A stretch of 64,000 bases of DNA. Source: Paraburkholderia sp. BL23I1N1 (GTDB lineage Bacteria > Pseudomonadota > Gammaproteobacteria > Burkholderiales > Burkholderiaceae). Location: assembly GCF_003610295.1 (NCBI RefSeq), contig NZ_RAPV01000001.1, positions 6,758,001 through 6,822,000 on the forward strand, given 5' to 3'. Of this stretch, positions 9,798 through 17,892 are shown piece after piece (position 1 is the first letter of the stretch; every line of letters starts with the position of its first letter). The notes under the pieces are model-generated. The model was not told the DNA's origin. It saw only the letters and a list, made by a program, of their open reading frames with translations, and did not search any database. The translations under genes were made by a program, and so were the position numbers.

Positions 9798-9835
9798 GTT
9801 TCATAAGTGAAATCACGAGTTTCAAATTCGAAAAC
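9798..9835. promoter_or_regulatory. Twin palindromic operator, probable PrpR upstream activating sites
   Basis: GTTTCATAAGTGAAATC (9798-9814) and GTTTCAAATTCGAAAAC (9819-9835) agree at 12 of 17 positions and are each roughly palindromic (GTTTC...GAAA). They start 21 bp apart, two helical turns. They lie about 70 bp upstream of the prpC -24/-12 element, a normal place for a sigma-54 activator. Assignment to PrpR is inference. Confidence 0.6.
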
Positions 9836-9849
9836 GACGGGTGCATAAT
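9821..9849 (+). promoter_or_regulatory. Candidate sigma-70 promoter of prpR
   Basis: TTCAAA (9821-9826), a 17-bp spacer and CATAAT (9844-9849) resemble -35 and -10 boxes, 64 bp before prpR. The -35 box lies inside the second operator copy, which would allow PrpR to repress its own gene. Confidence 0.45.
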
Positions 9850-9913
9850 AGACGGACTTCCCGTCCTTCCCGCCCCCTTTCTCCCCTTTTCCCCAAACAC
9901 CGAGCCGCCCGCC

Positions 9914-11884
9914 GTGAGCACGCCTCCCTTCGACCCCGCGCAGCGCCCACGCATCTGGGCCGTCAGCATCAGCCGCCTGCGCGATCTGTTCTTCGACATT
10001 GCCGGTGAGTACGTCGAACGCGCCGATCTGCGCATCGTCTCGCATGGCTTCGAAGACGCCGTGCATGAGATCGACACGGTCGGCGCCGGGCGTCCGGATG
10101 TCGTGATTGCCGGCGGCTCAAACGGTGCGTATCTGAAAACACGCGTCAGCGTACCGGTCGTGCTGATCGGCCCGACTGGTTTCGACGTCATGCACGCGCT
10201 CGCGCGAGCGCGGCGCGACGGCGCGAAGGTCGCACTCGTCACGCACGGCGACACGCCGGACGAAGTGCGGCGCTTCATCGCCGCGTACGACATCGATGTG
10301 ACATTTGCGTCGTATCAATCGGCGCAGGATGCGGAGAGTGTCGTTCTCGATCTGCGCGATCGCGGCATCGGCGCCGTGGTCGGCCCGGGGCTCATCGCCG
10401 ATCTCGCGGCGAACGCCGGCATGGGCGCGGTGTTTCTGTACTCACGCGCATCGGTACGCGCCGCGTTCGACACCGCACTCGAAGTCGCGCAGGCCACTCG
10501 CCGCGAGACAGTTCGCCGTCAGCGGCTCGACAATCTGCTGCAGCATCTGCGCGACGGCGTGGTGGCGCTCGACGCGCAAGGGCGCGTCGAAGCGATGAAT
10601 CAGCGGCTTGCCGACGTGCTGGGCATCGACGCGGCGCGGGCAGTGGGCCGCGCATTGCTCGACCTCGCGCCCGATCTCGCAGGCAGCTTGCCGGACTCGG
10701 ACGGCGACGCCTTCTGCACGGTGCGGGGCGCGAGCTATGTCGTGCATCGCGGGCCGCTGGCGAGCAGCAGCTCCGCACCAGGCACCGTGCTGACGTTTCA
10801 GGAATCGCGTGCGGTCGAACGGCTCGACCGCACGTTACGCTCGCGGCAGCGCGTGCAGCAGTTCAGCGCGCGTTACCGGCTCGGCGATATCGTCGGCGTA
10901 TCCGCTTCGATCGAACGGGTCCGCACGCTCGTGCAGCGCTACGCCAGATCGGACGCCACCGTGCTGATTCTCGGCGAAAGCGGCACCGGCAAGGAGATGG
11001 TCGCGCAGAGCATGCATCAGTTGAGCGCGCGGCGCGACTTCGCTTTCGTCGCCATCAATTGCGGCGCGTTTCCCGAGGCATTGCTTGAGAGCGAGTTGTT
11101 CGGTTATGAGGAAGGCGCGTTCACCGGCGCGCGCAAAGGCGGCAAGGCGGGGCTGATCGAAGTGGCGCACCGCGGCACCCTGTTTCTCGACGAAATCGCC
11201 GAGATGCCGCTGTCGTTGCAGAGTCGTCTGTTGCGCGTGCTGCAGGAGCGCGAAGTCGTGCGGCTCGGCTCGACGGAGCCGACGCGCGTGGATATCCGGG
11301 TCGTTGCGGCCACGCATCGTGCGTTGACCGAAGGGATCGAGGCAGGCAGTTTTCGCGCGGATCTGTACTACCGGCTCAACATTCTGAGCATCGCGTTGCC
11401 GCCGCTGCGCGAACGGCCCACCGATCTGCTGCCGCTCGCGGTCGAACTGCTGTTGCAGGCCGCGTCGCGGGAGCCGAGACTGGCGGCCCGGCTACCCGAT
11501 GCGGATGCCGCGGCACGCATCCTTAGCGGTCTCAGTGAGCCGTTGAAGCGTTACACGTGGCCGGGCAACGTGCGTGAATTGCAGAACGTGATCGAGCGGA
11601 TTGCGGTTGAGCTTGCCGATGCAGACACCGACACAGGCTCAAACGGCGCAACAGAAACCGTCTTTACTCTTGAGGTACTCCGTACCGTCGCGCCTGAAAT
11701 CTTCGAGCAGCCTCAAGCACGCTCAAGGAAAGGAGCGCTAACGCTACGCGAGCGCAGCCGTCACGTGGAAGCCGACGAAATCCGCGCCGCGCTCGCCGCA
11801 TGCGGCGGCGATCGCGATGCGGTTTGCGAGGCGCTCGGCATCAGCAAGACGACGTTATGGCGGAAGCTGAACGCGGCGCAGTAG
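9914..11884 (+). CDS. prpR: Sigma-54-dependent propionate catabolism activator PrpR
   Basis: This 656-residue regulator has an N-terminal PrpR_N sensor domain (about residues 10-200), which in this family senses 2-methylcitrate. A PAS-like linker (about 205-290) follows, then an AAA+ domain with Walker A GESGTGK (354-360) and the sigma-54 contact loop GAFTGA (401-406). A Fis-type helix-turn-helix ends the protein (GDRDAVCEALGISKTTLW). The start is GTG at 9914 with no clear ribosome site, so it is less certain than the domains. The gene is divergent from prpC and faces the sigma-54 promoter there. Its last 44 bases overlap the end of the AraC gene on the other strand. Confidence 0.93.
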   Translation: MSTPPFDPAQRPRIWAVSISRLRDLFFDIAGEYVERADLRIVSHGFEDAVHEIDTVGAGRPDVVIAGGSNGAYLKTRVSVPVVLIGPTGFDVMHALARARRDGAKVALVTHGDTPDEVRRFIAAYDIDVTFASYQSAQDAESVVLDLRDRGIGAVVGPGLIADLAANAGMGAVFLYSRASVRAAFDTALEVAQATRRETVRRQRLDNLLQHLRDGVVALDAQGRVEAMNQRLADVLGIDAARAVGRALLDLAPDLAGSLPDSDGDAFCTVRGASYVVHRGPLASSSSAPGTVLTFQESRAVERLDRTLRSRQRVQQFSARYRLGDIVGVSASIERVRTLVQRYARSDATVLILGESGTGKEMVAQSMHQLSARRDFAFVAINCGAFPEALLESELFGYEEGAFTGARKGGKAGLIEVAHRGTLFLDEIAEMPLSLQSRLLRVLQEREVVRLGSTEPTRVDIRVVAATHRALTEGIEAGSFRADLYYRLNILSIALPPLRERPTDLLPLAVELLLQAASREPRLAARLPDADAAARILSGLSEPLKRYTWPGNVRELQNVIERIAVELADADTDTGSNGATETVFTLEVLRTVAPEIFEQPQARSRKGALTLRERSRHVEADEIRAALAACGGDRDAVCEALGISKTTLWRKLNAAQ

Positions 11885-12263
11885 CCTGAGTCGCGCCGCC
11901 ATGCTTCACAGCACTCTTCACAGCATGCTTCGCCGCATTCGCTCCGGCGCGCGCGATGAACATGCTGGGCGTCATCCCGCAGCATCGTTTGAAATGCCGG
12001 CCGAAGTGGCTTTGATCGAAAAAGCCCACCTCCGTGGCCACCACCGATCCCGGCACGCCTTCGAGCAACAAGGTCTGCGCCCGCTGAATCCGCAGCCCGC
12101 ACAGATAGCGATAAGGCGATGAACCGTACTGCTGACGAAACACCGTCGCGAAGCGCGACACGCTGAGCGCGGACAGCGCGGCGAGTTGCGCGAGCGTCAC
12201 CGGCTCGTCGAAATGGGCTTCGATAAACGCCCGGGCGGCATTGAGGCTGATGGACTGTTTCAT
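11841..12263 (-). CDS. Short AraC-family regulator (DNA-binding domain only)
   Basis: This 140-residue protein consists almost entirely of the AraC C-terminal domain with two helix-turn-helix units (VTLAQLAALSALSVSRFATV and GVPGSVVATEVGFFDQSHF) and a final PSMFI segment. No ligand-binding domain is present. The start at 12263 overlaps the stop of the upstream oxidase gene as ATGA, so it is translated with that operon and is likely its local regulator. A longer open frame upstream is a shadow of the oxidase gene. The 3' end overlaps the end of prpR antisense by 44 bases. Confidence 0.82.
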   Translation of the reverse strand: MKQSISLNAARAFIEAHFDEPVTLAQLAALSALSVSRFATVFRQQYGSSPYRYLCGLRIQRAQTLLLEGVPGSVVATEVGFFDQSHFGRHFKRCCGMTPSMFIARAGANAAKHAVKSAVKHGGATQATAPRSASAITSSC

Positions 12264-13429
12264 GACGTCGCAATGGTCGGGCGAGGCGCGGCTTGCTTCG
12301 CAAACCGGGAGACGGAAAATACGTTGAGGGGAATCTCCGTGCTTCCCGTGGCAACGAGTTCGGCCAGCGTCTCGCCGACGCCCGGACCGATCTGGAAACC
12401 GGAGCCGCAAAAACCGAACGCGTAGTACAGACCGTCCACCTTGCTGCTCGGACCGATCACCGGTTCGTTGTCGGGCAGATAGCTTTCCACGCCGCTCCAC
12501 ACGCGAATCACGTGCAGCGGCGCCATGGCGGGCACGAGCCGCCGCAACTGCGCGACTTGCCGCACGGTGTTGCGAGGCAGGACCGACGCGCGGCACGTCA
12601 CGGCATCCGCCGGCCCACCGGGACCGCCGCCGACAATGATATTGCCGCGCGGAATCTGGCGGAAATAGATGCTCTCTTCCTTGATCGACGTGAACACGCC
12701 CATCGACGACTTGAACACATACGGCACCGGCTCGGTCACGGACATCTGCGGCCCACTCACGACCAGCGGAACGGGTTCGCCGAACTGTTCGGTCAGGCGG
12801 CTCGCCCAGGCGCCAGCGCAGATCACGAGTTGCGCAGCCCAATACACCGCGCCGCTGGCGCTCTCCACGCGAAACCGCGCGCCGTCTTTTTCGACCCGCA
12901 CGATCTCGGTGTTCTCGATCACCTGAGCGCCGAGCCGCGCAGCCGCGCGACCAAATGCGGGCGCAGCGAGACGCGGATTGGCTTGACCGTCGAGTGGAGA
13001 AATCGAGGCCGCCAGCACCTCGCGACCGAGAAACGGATAGCGTTCGAACAGGGCCTCACCGTGCAGCACGGTGAGGTCGAGTCCGTACGCGCGGGCGTCG
13101 ATCGCATATTGATCGAAATTGTCCACGTCCTTCTGGTGGTAGCACACGCGCGTGTGACCCGAGGCCAGAAACTCGACGTCCTCGCCAAGCAGTTCCGCCG
13201 AGCGTTGCCATGTGCGCAGCGCGCGGTTGGCCATTGCCAGTTGCGGCAATGCGCGACCCTGCCGGCGAACGCCGCCGAAGTTCACGCCGCTCGCCTGTTG
13301 CCCCGTGAGCCCACGTTCGAGCAGAATCACCGAACGCTTACGCTGACGCAAAAAAAAGGTGGTCGTCGTGCCCATGATGCCGCCGCCGATCACGATGACA
13401 TCGGCTTCGTTCGTGGTCGTCGCGCTCAT
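12260..13429 (-). CDS. FAD-dependent amine/opine oxidase, beta-type subunit (DAO family)
   Basis: This 389-residue protein is a D-amino-acid-oxidase-fold flavoenzyme. Its N-terminal FAD Rossmann motif (VIVIGGGIMGTTTTFFLR) comes before the GVNFGGVRRQG segment, and the C-terminus carries the FAD-contact block GFCGSGFQIGPGVGE. It resembles HcnC, OoxB and D-hydroxyproline dehydrogenase beta subunits, which oxidise secondary amines or glycine and pass electrons to a partner flavin/Fe-S subunit. That partner is encoded directly upstream, with an ATGA overlap at 13426-13429. A second ATGA overlap couples it to the AraC gene. The substrate cannot be read from the sequence; the ABC importer in the same operon suggests uptake and breakdown of an opine or amino-acid derivative. 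Confidence 0.85.
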   Translation of the reverse strand: MSATTTNEADVIVIGGGIMGTTTTFFLRQRKRSVILLERGLTGQQASGVNFGGVRRQGRALPQLAMANRALRTWQRSAELLGEDVEFLASGHTRVCYHQKDVDNFDQYAIDARAYGLDLTVLHGEALFERYPFLGREVLAASISPLDGQANPRLAAPAFGRAAARLGAQVIENTEIVRVEKDGARFRVESASGAVYWAAQLVICAGAWASRLTEQFGEPVPLVVSGPQMSVTEPVPYVFKSSMGVFTSIKEESIYFRQIPRGNIIVGGGPGGPADAVTCRASVLPRNTVRQVAQLRRLVPAMAPLHVIRVWSGVESYLPDNEPVIGPSSKVDGLYYAFGFCGSGFQIGPGVGETLAELVATGSTEIPLNVFSVSRFAKQAAPRPTIATS

Positions 13430-14796
13430 TCGGCCACCTCCTCGGTCAGCGCGACAGGCAGCGGTTTGACTGGCGCCTGGCCGCGCAGCCGTCCCACCGA
13501 AGACAACGGCACCGAAGCCGCTGCCGCGATGATTTCCGCGCCAGCGTGGCCGCAGTAACGCCCTTGGCAGCGTCCCATGCCGACGCGCGAAAAGGCCTTC
13601 GCGCGATTGACTTCCTGGGCGCCGGTCGCGTGCACGACACGGCGTAACTCGCCGGCCGTAATCGCCTCACAGCGGCAGACGATCGTTTCATCCGGCAACG
13701 CAGCAGCGAATTTCGCCGGCCACGGAAAGGCTTCGCGCAAGCCCGCGGCAAAGCGTGTGAACCGCGCGAGTTCGGCGCGCAAATGCTCCACGCCTTCAAC
13801 GTGCATGCCGTGATCGCTCAACGCCGCCAGTGCCGCGAGGCGGCCCGAACGTTCGGCTGCATCCGCGCCACGCACTCTTGCGCCATCGCCCGCCAGATAG
13901 ACGCCCTTGACGCTGCTACGGCCGTCGTCGTCGATTTGAGGAAGCCATTGGTGCGAGTTGTCGTCGAACAGGAAGCGGCACCCCGCGAGGTCCGCAAGCT
14001 GCGTCTCGGGACGCAGGTGATAGCCGAGCGCGACGGCATCACACGTCAGTTCCAGGTGCTTGCCATCCGGCAACGCAACCACGACACCGCTCACGCCCTC
14101 TTGCGGCGAACCTTTGATTTCCAGAGGCTGCACGCCACGATGAACCGGCACGCGCGCTTTTGCCAACACACGCGTCAACGCAATCCCCTTTTTGAGCGCG
14201 GCGGGAATCGCCAGCAAACGCGGCAATGCGGCCACGCGCTGCATGAACGTCGACGTATCGAGCACGGCAGCCACCTGCGCGCCCGCCTTCACGTATTGCG
14301 CCGCCACGAGATACAGCAGCGGACCGCTGCCCATCATCACGATGCGCGAGCCGATCGCGCAGCCCTGCGATTTCAGCGCAACCTGCGCGCCGCCGAGGCT
14401 ATAGGTGCCGGCCTGGTGCCAGCCCTTGACGGGCATCAGCCGGTCTGTCGCGCCGCTGCAGACGATCAGCGAATCGAACGTCAGCGTCTGGTAGCGCGTG
14501 CCGCTCGCCAGATGCACGGCGTTCGGCGAGATATTCCAGACCAGCGTCTCCGGCAGATAGTCGATCTTGCCTTTCAGCGCGTCGAAGCTCCGATGCAGCG
14601 AAGCGGCGCGCGCGGCCTCAGTGCCGTACAGCGTCTCGTAGCTGCGCGAAAAACCCTCCGGTTGCCGCCGATAAATCTGGCCGCCGTCACGCCGCCCTTC
14701 GTCGATAACCGTGGGCCTCAGCCCGGCTTCGACCAGCGCCTTGGCAGCGCGCACGCCCGCCGGGCCGGTGCCGATGATCACTACGCGCGGGGCCAT
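13426..14796 (-). CDS. FAD/NAD(P)-binding oxidase subunit with C-terminal [2Fe-2S] cysteines (OoxA/HcnB-like)
   Basis: This 456-residue subunit begins with a dinucleotide-binding fold (VVIIGTGPAGVRAAKAL) and has a second one near residue 155 (IVMMGSGPLLYLVAAQYV). A BFD-like iron-sulfur site ends it, with Cys374, Cys376, Cys410 and Cys415 (CRCEA ... GRCQGRYC). This layout is shared by HcnB, opine oxidase A and D-hydroxyproline dehydrogenase alpha. The start at 14796 has GGGGAGGG upstream; the open frame extends 38 codons further but overlaps the small iron-sulfur gene. It overlaps that gene by 16 bases upstream and the DAO gene by 4 bases downstream, pointing to a stoichiometric complex. Confidence 0.87.
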   Translation of the reverse strand: MAPRVVIIGTGPAGVRAAKALVEAGLRPTVIDEGRRDGGQIYRRQPEGFSRSYETLYGTEAARAASLHRSFDALKGKIDYLPETLVWNISPNAVHLASGTRYQTLTFDSLIVCSGATDRLMPVKGWHQAGTYSLGGAQVALKSQGCAIGSRIVMMGSGPLLYLVAAQYVKAGAQVAAVLDTSTFMQRVAALPRLLAIPAALKKGIALTRVLAKARVPVHRGVQPLEIKGSPQEGVSGVVVALPDGKHLELTCDAVALGYHLRPETQLADLAGCRFLFDDNSHQWLPQIDDDGRSSVKGVYLAGDGARVRGADAAERSGRLAALAALSDHGMHVEGVEHLRAELARFTRFAAGLREAFPWPAKFAAALPDETIVCRCEAITAGELRRVVHATGAQEVNRAKAFSRVGMGRCQGRYCGHAGAEIIAAAASVPLSSVGRLRGQAPVKPLPVALTEEVAE

Positions 14797-15095
14797 ACAC
14801 CCTCCCCGGCTTCCGCCAGCTTCGTGACGATCGACATGCCAGGCGCCGCAGGCGTACTGCATGCCCGCATGCGTTCGCCTTGCGCCGTCCAGACCCAGCA
14901 GTCCTGGCACGCGCCCATCAAACAGAAACCGGCGCGGCGGCCGTCGCAGAATTCGGAATCGCGCAGGGTACTCACGCCGGTCAGCAACGCGACCATGAGC
15001 GTGTCGCCCTCGGCGGCCTCGCGCACAACGCCGTCCACGGTAATCGGAAAGGTCTTGCGGCCCGTTTCCGCTACGCGCACAAATCGTCCGTTCAT
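14781..15095 (-). CDS. Small [2Fe-2S] ferredoxin-like oxidase subunit (HcnA/gamma type)
   Basis: This 104-residue protein has the plant-ferredoxin-type cysteine pattern CLMGACQDC (Cys58, Cys63, Cys66) plus Cys79 (MRACSTP), as in HcnA and the gamma subunits of heterotrimeric amine dehydrogenases. It should carry electrons between the two flavin subunits encoded downstream. The start at 15095 overlaps the stop of the ABC ATPase gene as ATGA, so transporter and oxidase are translationally chained. The longer open frame upstream is a shadow of the ATPase gene. Confidence 0.86.
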   Translation of the reverse strand: MNGRFVRVAETGRKTFPITVDGVVREAAEGDTLMVALLTGVSTLRDSEFCDGRRAGFCLMGACQDCWVWTAQGERMRACSTPAAPGMSIVTKLAEAGEGVWPRA

Positions 15096-16945
15096 GCCGT
15101 GGTCGTCTCCACAGTCTGCAAGCGATTCAATTCGGTGGCCGGATGATGGCAAAGAATCTCCGCGCCCGAAGGCAGCTTCTTCAGCGACGGCGGCGTCATA
15201 TTGCACGTGCCGTCGATACGCACCGGACAGCGCGCACGGAACGAACACAACTCGGGGATATCGGCGCTCTCGCCCATCGGCGGCAACGCGGCACAACCGA
15301 CCTCGCGGCGTGCATCGAGCCAGCCGGGTTTCAAAGCGGGCACCGAGTCGACCAGCAATTCCGTGTACGGGTGATACGGCGGCGCGGCGAGCACGTCGCA
15401 CTGCCCGGCTTCCACGCGATGCCCCGCGTACAGCACGATCACTTCGTCGCAGATCGCGCGCACGGTCGAGATGTCGTGACTGATGAACATGTACGACACC
15501 CCAAGTTCGCGGCGCAATTCGGCCAGCAGATCGAGAATCGCCGCGCCGACCACCGTATCGAGCGCGGAGGTCACTTCGTCGCACAGGATCAACGCGGGAT
15601 TGGCGGCGAGCGCGCGCGCCAGATTCACGCGCTGCTTCTGGCCGCCGGAGAGTCCGGCAGGCGTGCGCGTGGCGATCGATGCCGGCAGCTTCACCAGATC
15701 GAGCAGTTCCAACATGCGTTTTTTCGCCGCCGACCCACTCAGATGGTGATAGAACGCGAGCGGGCGGCCCAGAATATCGGCGATCGAATGGCTCGGGTTG
15801 AGCGCGGTATCGGCGTTCTGGAACACGATCTGGATCTGCCGGTACTGCTCCGGCGTACGGCGCGACAGTTGCGCGGGCAAGGGCTTGCCGTCGAACAGCA
15901 CTTCACCGCGCGCGCGGTCGACGAGGCCCGCCACCACCCGCGCAAGCGTGGTCTTGCCGGAGCCGGATTCGCCGATCACGCCGAGCGTGCTGCCGCGTGG
16001 GATTGACAGGCTGACGTCGTCCAGCACGCGCACGGCGGGCGCGCCGAAGCGGTCGATCCGTCCGTATCCCGCCGCCAGCCCACGAATTTCGAGCAGCGGC
16101 GGAATGTGCTTGCCGAGCTGCTGCGGCGTCGCCAGATCCATTTCCGGACGGCGCGTGGCGGCGAGCAATTGCTGCGTGTAGGCATCCACGGGCGCATCGA
16201 GCACTTGCGCGACCGCGCCGTTCTCCTTCACCGCGCCGCCATTCAGCACGACGATGCGGTCCGCCATCTGCGCGACCACCGCCAGATCGTGCGACACGTA
16301 CACGGCGGTCGTGCCGAGTTCGCGGACCACTTTCTTGAAGGCCGCGAGCACTTCGATCTGCGTGGTGACATCGAGCGCGGTGGTCGGCTCGTCGAACACC
16401 ACCACCGCCGGATCGGTGATCAACGCCATCGCGGCCATCAACCGCTGCAACTGCCCACCGGACACCTGATGCGGATAGCGATCGCCGATCGTCTCCGGCT
16501 CGGGCAGCGCCAGCGCGCGGAACAGGCCGATCGCTTTCACACGTGCCGCATCTTTCGTCATCAGACGATGCAGCAACGCAGGCTCGGTCACCTGATCCAT
16601 GATCGTGCGCGCCGGATTGAAGCCCGCCGACGCACTCTGCGCGACATACGCCACGGTCCGCGCCCGCAATGCGCGACGGCCCTGGGCATCGAGCGAGAGC
16701 ACATCCAGTTCGCCGATCCGAATCGAACCGCTGCTGATCGAACAACCCGCGCGTGCATAGCCCAGCAGAGACAGCGCGATGGTCGTCTTGCCCGACCCGG
16801 ACTCGCCGATCAGCGCCAGCACCTCGCCCTTCTTCACCGAAAAATCGACACCCTTGACGATCTCCGTCACCGGCCCCGGCGCCGCCCCGGCGACGATCCG
16901 CAGGCCCTTCACTTCGATCATGTCCCGCTCAGCGCGATCAGCCAT
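15092..16945 (-). CDS. Fused double ATPase of a peptide/opine-type ABC importer (DppD-DppF fusion)
   Basis: This 617-residue protein has two complete nucleotide-binding domains. Both have Walker A GESGSGKTT. Signature motifs are VSGGQLQR (first half) and LSGGQKQR (second half); Walker B motifs are VVVFDEPT and LILCDEVT. The C-terminal oligopeptide-transporter tail has cysteines (CSFRARCPVR ... CNMTPP). It energises import through the two permeases encoded upstream. The start at 16945 shares one base with the preceding stop (TGATG) and the end overlaps the small iron-sulfur gene (ATGA). The open frame extends 51 codons upstream into the permease gene and is not used. Confidence 0.93.
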   Translation of the reverse strand: MADRAERDMIEVKGLRIVAGAAPGPVTEIVKGVDFSVKKGEVLALIGESGSGKTTIALSLLGYARAGCSISSGSIRIGELDVLSLDAQGRRALRARTVAYVAQSASAGFNPARTIMDQVTEPALLHRLMTKDAARVKAIGLFRALALPEPETIGDRYPHQVSGGQLQRLMAAMALITDPAVVVFDEPTTALDVTTQIEVLAAFKKVVRELGTTAVYVSHDLAVVAQMADRIVVLNGGAVKENGAVAQVLDAPVDAYTQQLLAATRRPEMDLATPQQLGKHIPPLLEIRGLAAGYGRIDRFGAPAVRVLDDVSLSIPRGSTLGVIGESGSGKTTLARVVAGLVDRARGEVLFDGKPLPAQLSRRTPEQYRQIQIVFQNADTALNPSHSIADILGRPLAFYHHLSGSAAKKRMLELLDLVKLPASIATRTPAGLSGGQKQRVNLARALAANPALILCDEVTSALDTVVGAAILDLLAELRRELGVSYMFISHDISTVRAICDEVIVLYAGHRVEAGQCDVLAAPPYHPYTELLVDSVPALKPGWLDARREVGCAALPPMGESADIPELCSFRARCPVRIDGTCNMTPPSLKKLPSGAEILCHHPATELNRLQTVETTTA

Positions 16946-17892
16946 CACGCACCTCCATGGCTGCGGCCGCGACGCCGCAGGTTGTCGATCAACAGATTCA
17001 TACCGATGGTCAGCGTCGCAATCGCAACGGCCGGCATCAAAACAGCGGGCGCCCCCTCGGACAAACCGCCGATGTTCTCGCGCACGAGCGATCCCCAATC
17101 CGCATTCGGCGGCTGCACGCCGAGCCCGAGAAAACTCAAGCCGCTCAGCAACAGCACGATGAACACGAAGCGCAAACCGAAATCGGCGAGCATCGGATGA
17201 ATCATGTTCGGCAGCACTTCGACCCGTGCGATATACAAGATGCCCTCGCCGCGCGCTTTGGCGACCTGTACATATTCGAGGCCCGTCAGGTTCACCGCGA
17301 GCGAGCGTGAAATGCGGAATGCGCCGGGGATATAGGCCAAAGCGGCGACAGTCGTCAGCATCGTGATCGACGATCCGAACGCGGCGATCACCACCAGCGC
17401 GAGCACCTTGCTCGGGATCGAGATCAGCGCGTCGAACAGACGGCTGAGGATTTCATCGACCCAGCGCCCTGACACCGCGGCGAGCAAACCGAAGAACGTG
17501 CCGATCACGCTGGCCAGCACCGCGGCCGCGAGCGCAAGACCCACCGTATAGCGTGCGCCGTAAAGAATCCGGCTCAACATATCGCGGCCGAGATAGTCGG
17601 TTCCGAGCGGATACGCCGCGCTATAGCGGCCGAAAATCTCCGTCGACGTCAGCGTGCCGCCTTTATACGGTGCGACGAGCGGCCCGATGAACGCGACGAT
17701 CAGCCAGAACGCCACCAGCAAGAGGCCGATCAGACCGAGTACCGAAAAACGATGCACAAGACGCTTGAGCACGCCCGTTTTCAGCGCCGCCGCCTCGTAC
17801 GAAACGGGCTCCGGAAGGGGCTGCTCGGGACTCACGTCGTACAGCTCGGTCGTCGCGTGCGGCACGTGGGGATTGGTAGGTTGGCTCATCAT
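16945..17892 (-). CDS. ABC importer inner-membrane permease, DppC type
   Basis: This 315-residue protein has an N-terminal cytoplasmic tail of about 50 residues, a first membrane segment (VLGLIGLLLVAFWLIVAFIG), the LGTDYLGRDMLSRILYGAR block typical of DppC/OppC permeases, and the EAA-like loop EYVQVAKARGEGILYIARVE that contacts the ATPase. The first of two adjacent ATG codons (17892) overlaps the upstream permease stop as ATGA. It forms the channel with the DppB-type partner encoded immediately upstream. Confidence 0.92.
   Translation of the reverse strand: MMSQPTNPHVPHATTELYDVSPEQPLPEPVSYEAAALKTGVLKRLVHRFSVLGLIGLLLVAFWLIVAFIGPLVAPYKGGTLTSTEIFGRYSAAYPLGTDYLGRDMLSRILYGARYTVGLALAAAVLASVIGTFFGLLAAVSGRWVDEILSRLFDALISIPSKVLALVVIAAFGSSITMLTTVAALAYIPGAFRISRSLAVNLTGLEYVQVAKARGEGILYIARVEVLPNMIHPMLADFGLRFVFIVLLLSGLSFLGLGVQPPNADWGSLVRENIGGLSEGAPAVLMPAVAIATLTIGMNLLIDNLRRRGRSHGGA

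Noticed and set aside
12293..13558. 421-codon plus-strand frame opposite the DAO-family oxidase
   Set aside because: No domain and antisense to a gene with FAD motifs and operon overlaps on both sides.
12260..15095. Naming the oxidase trimer hcnABC
   Set aside because: Sizes fit, but the same layout occurs in opine oxidases and hydroxyproline dehydrogenases, and the importer favours catabolism. No symbol is justified.
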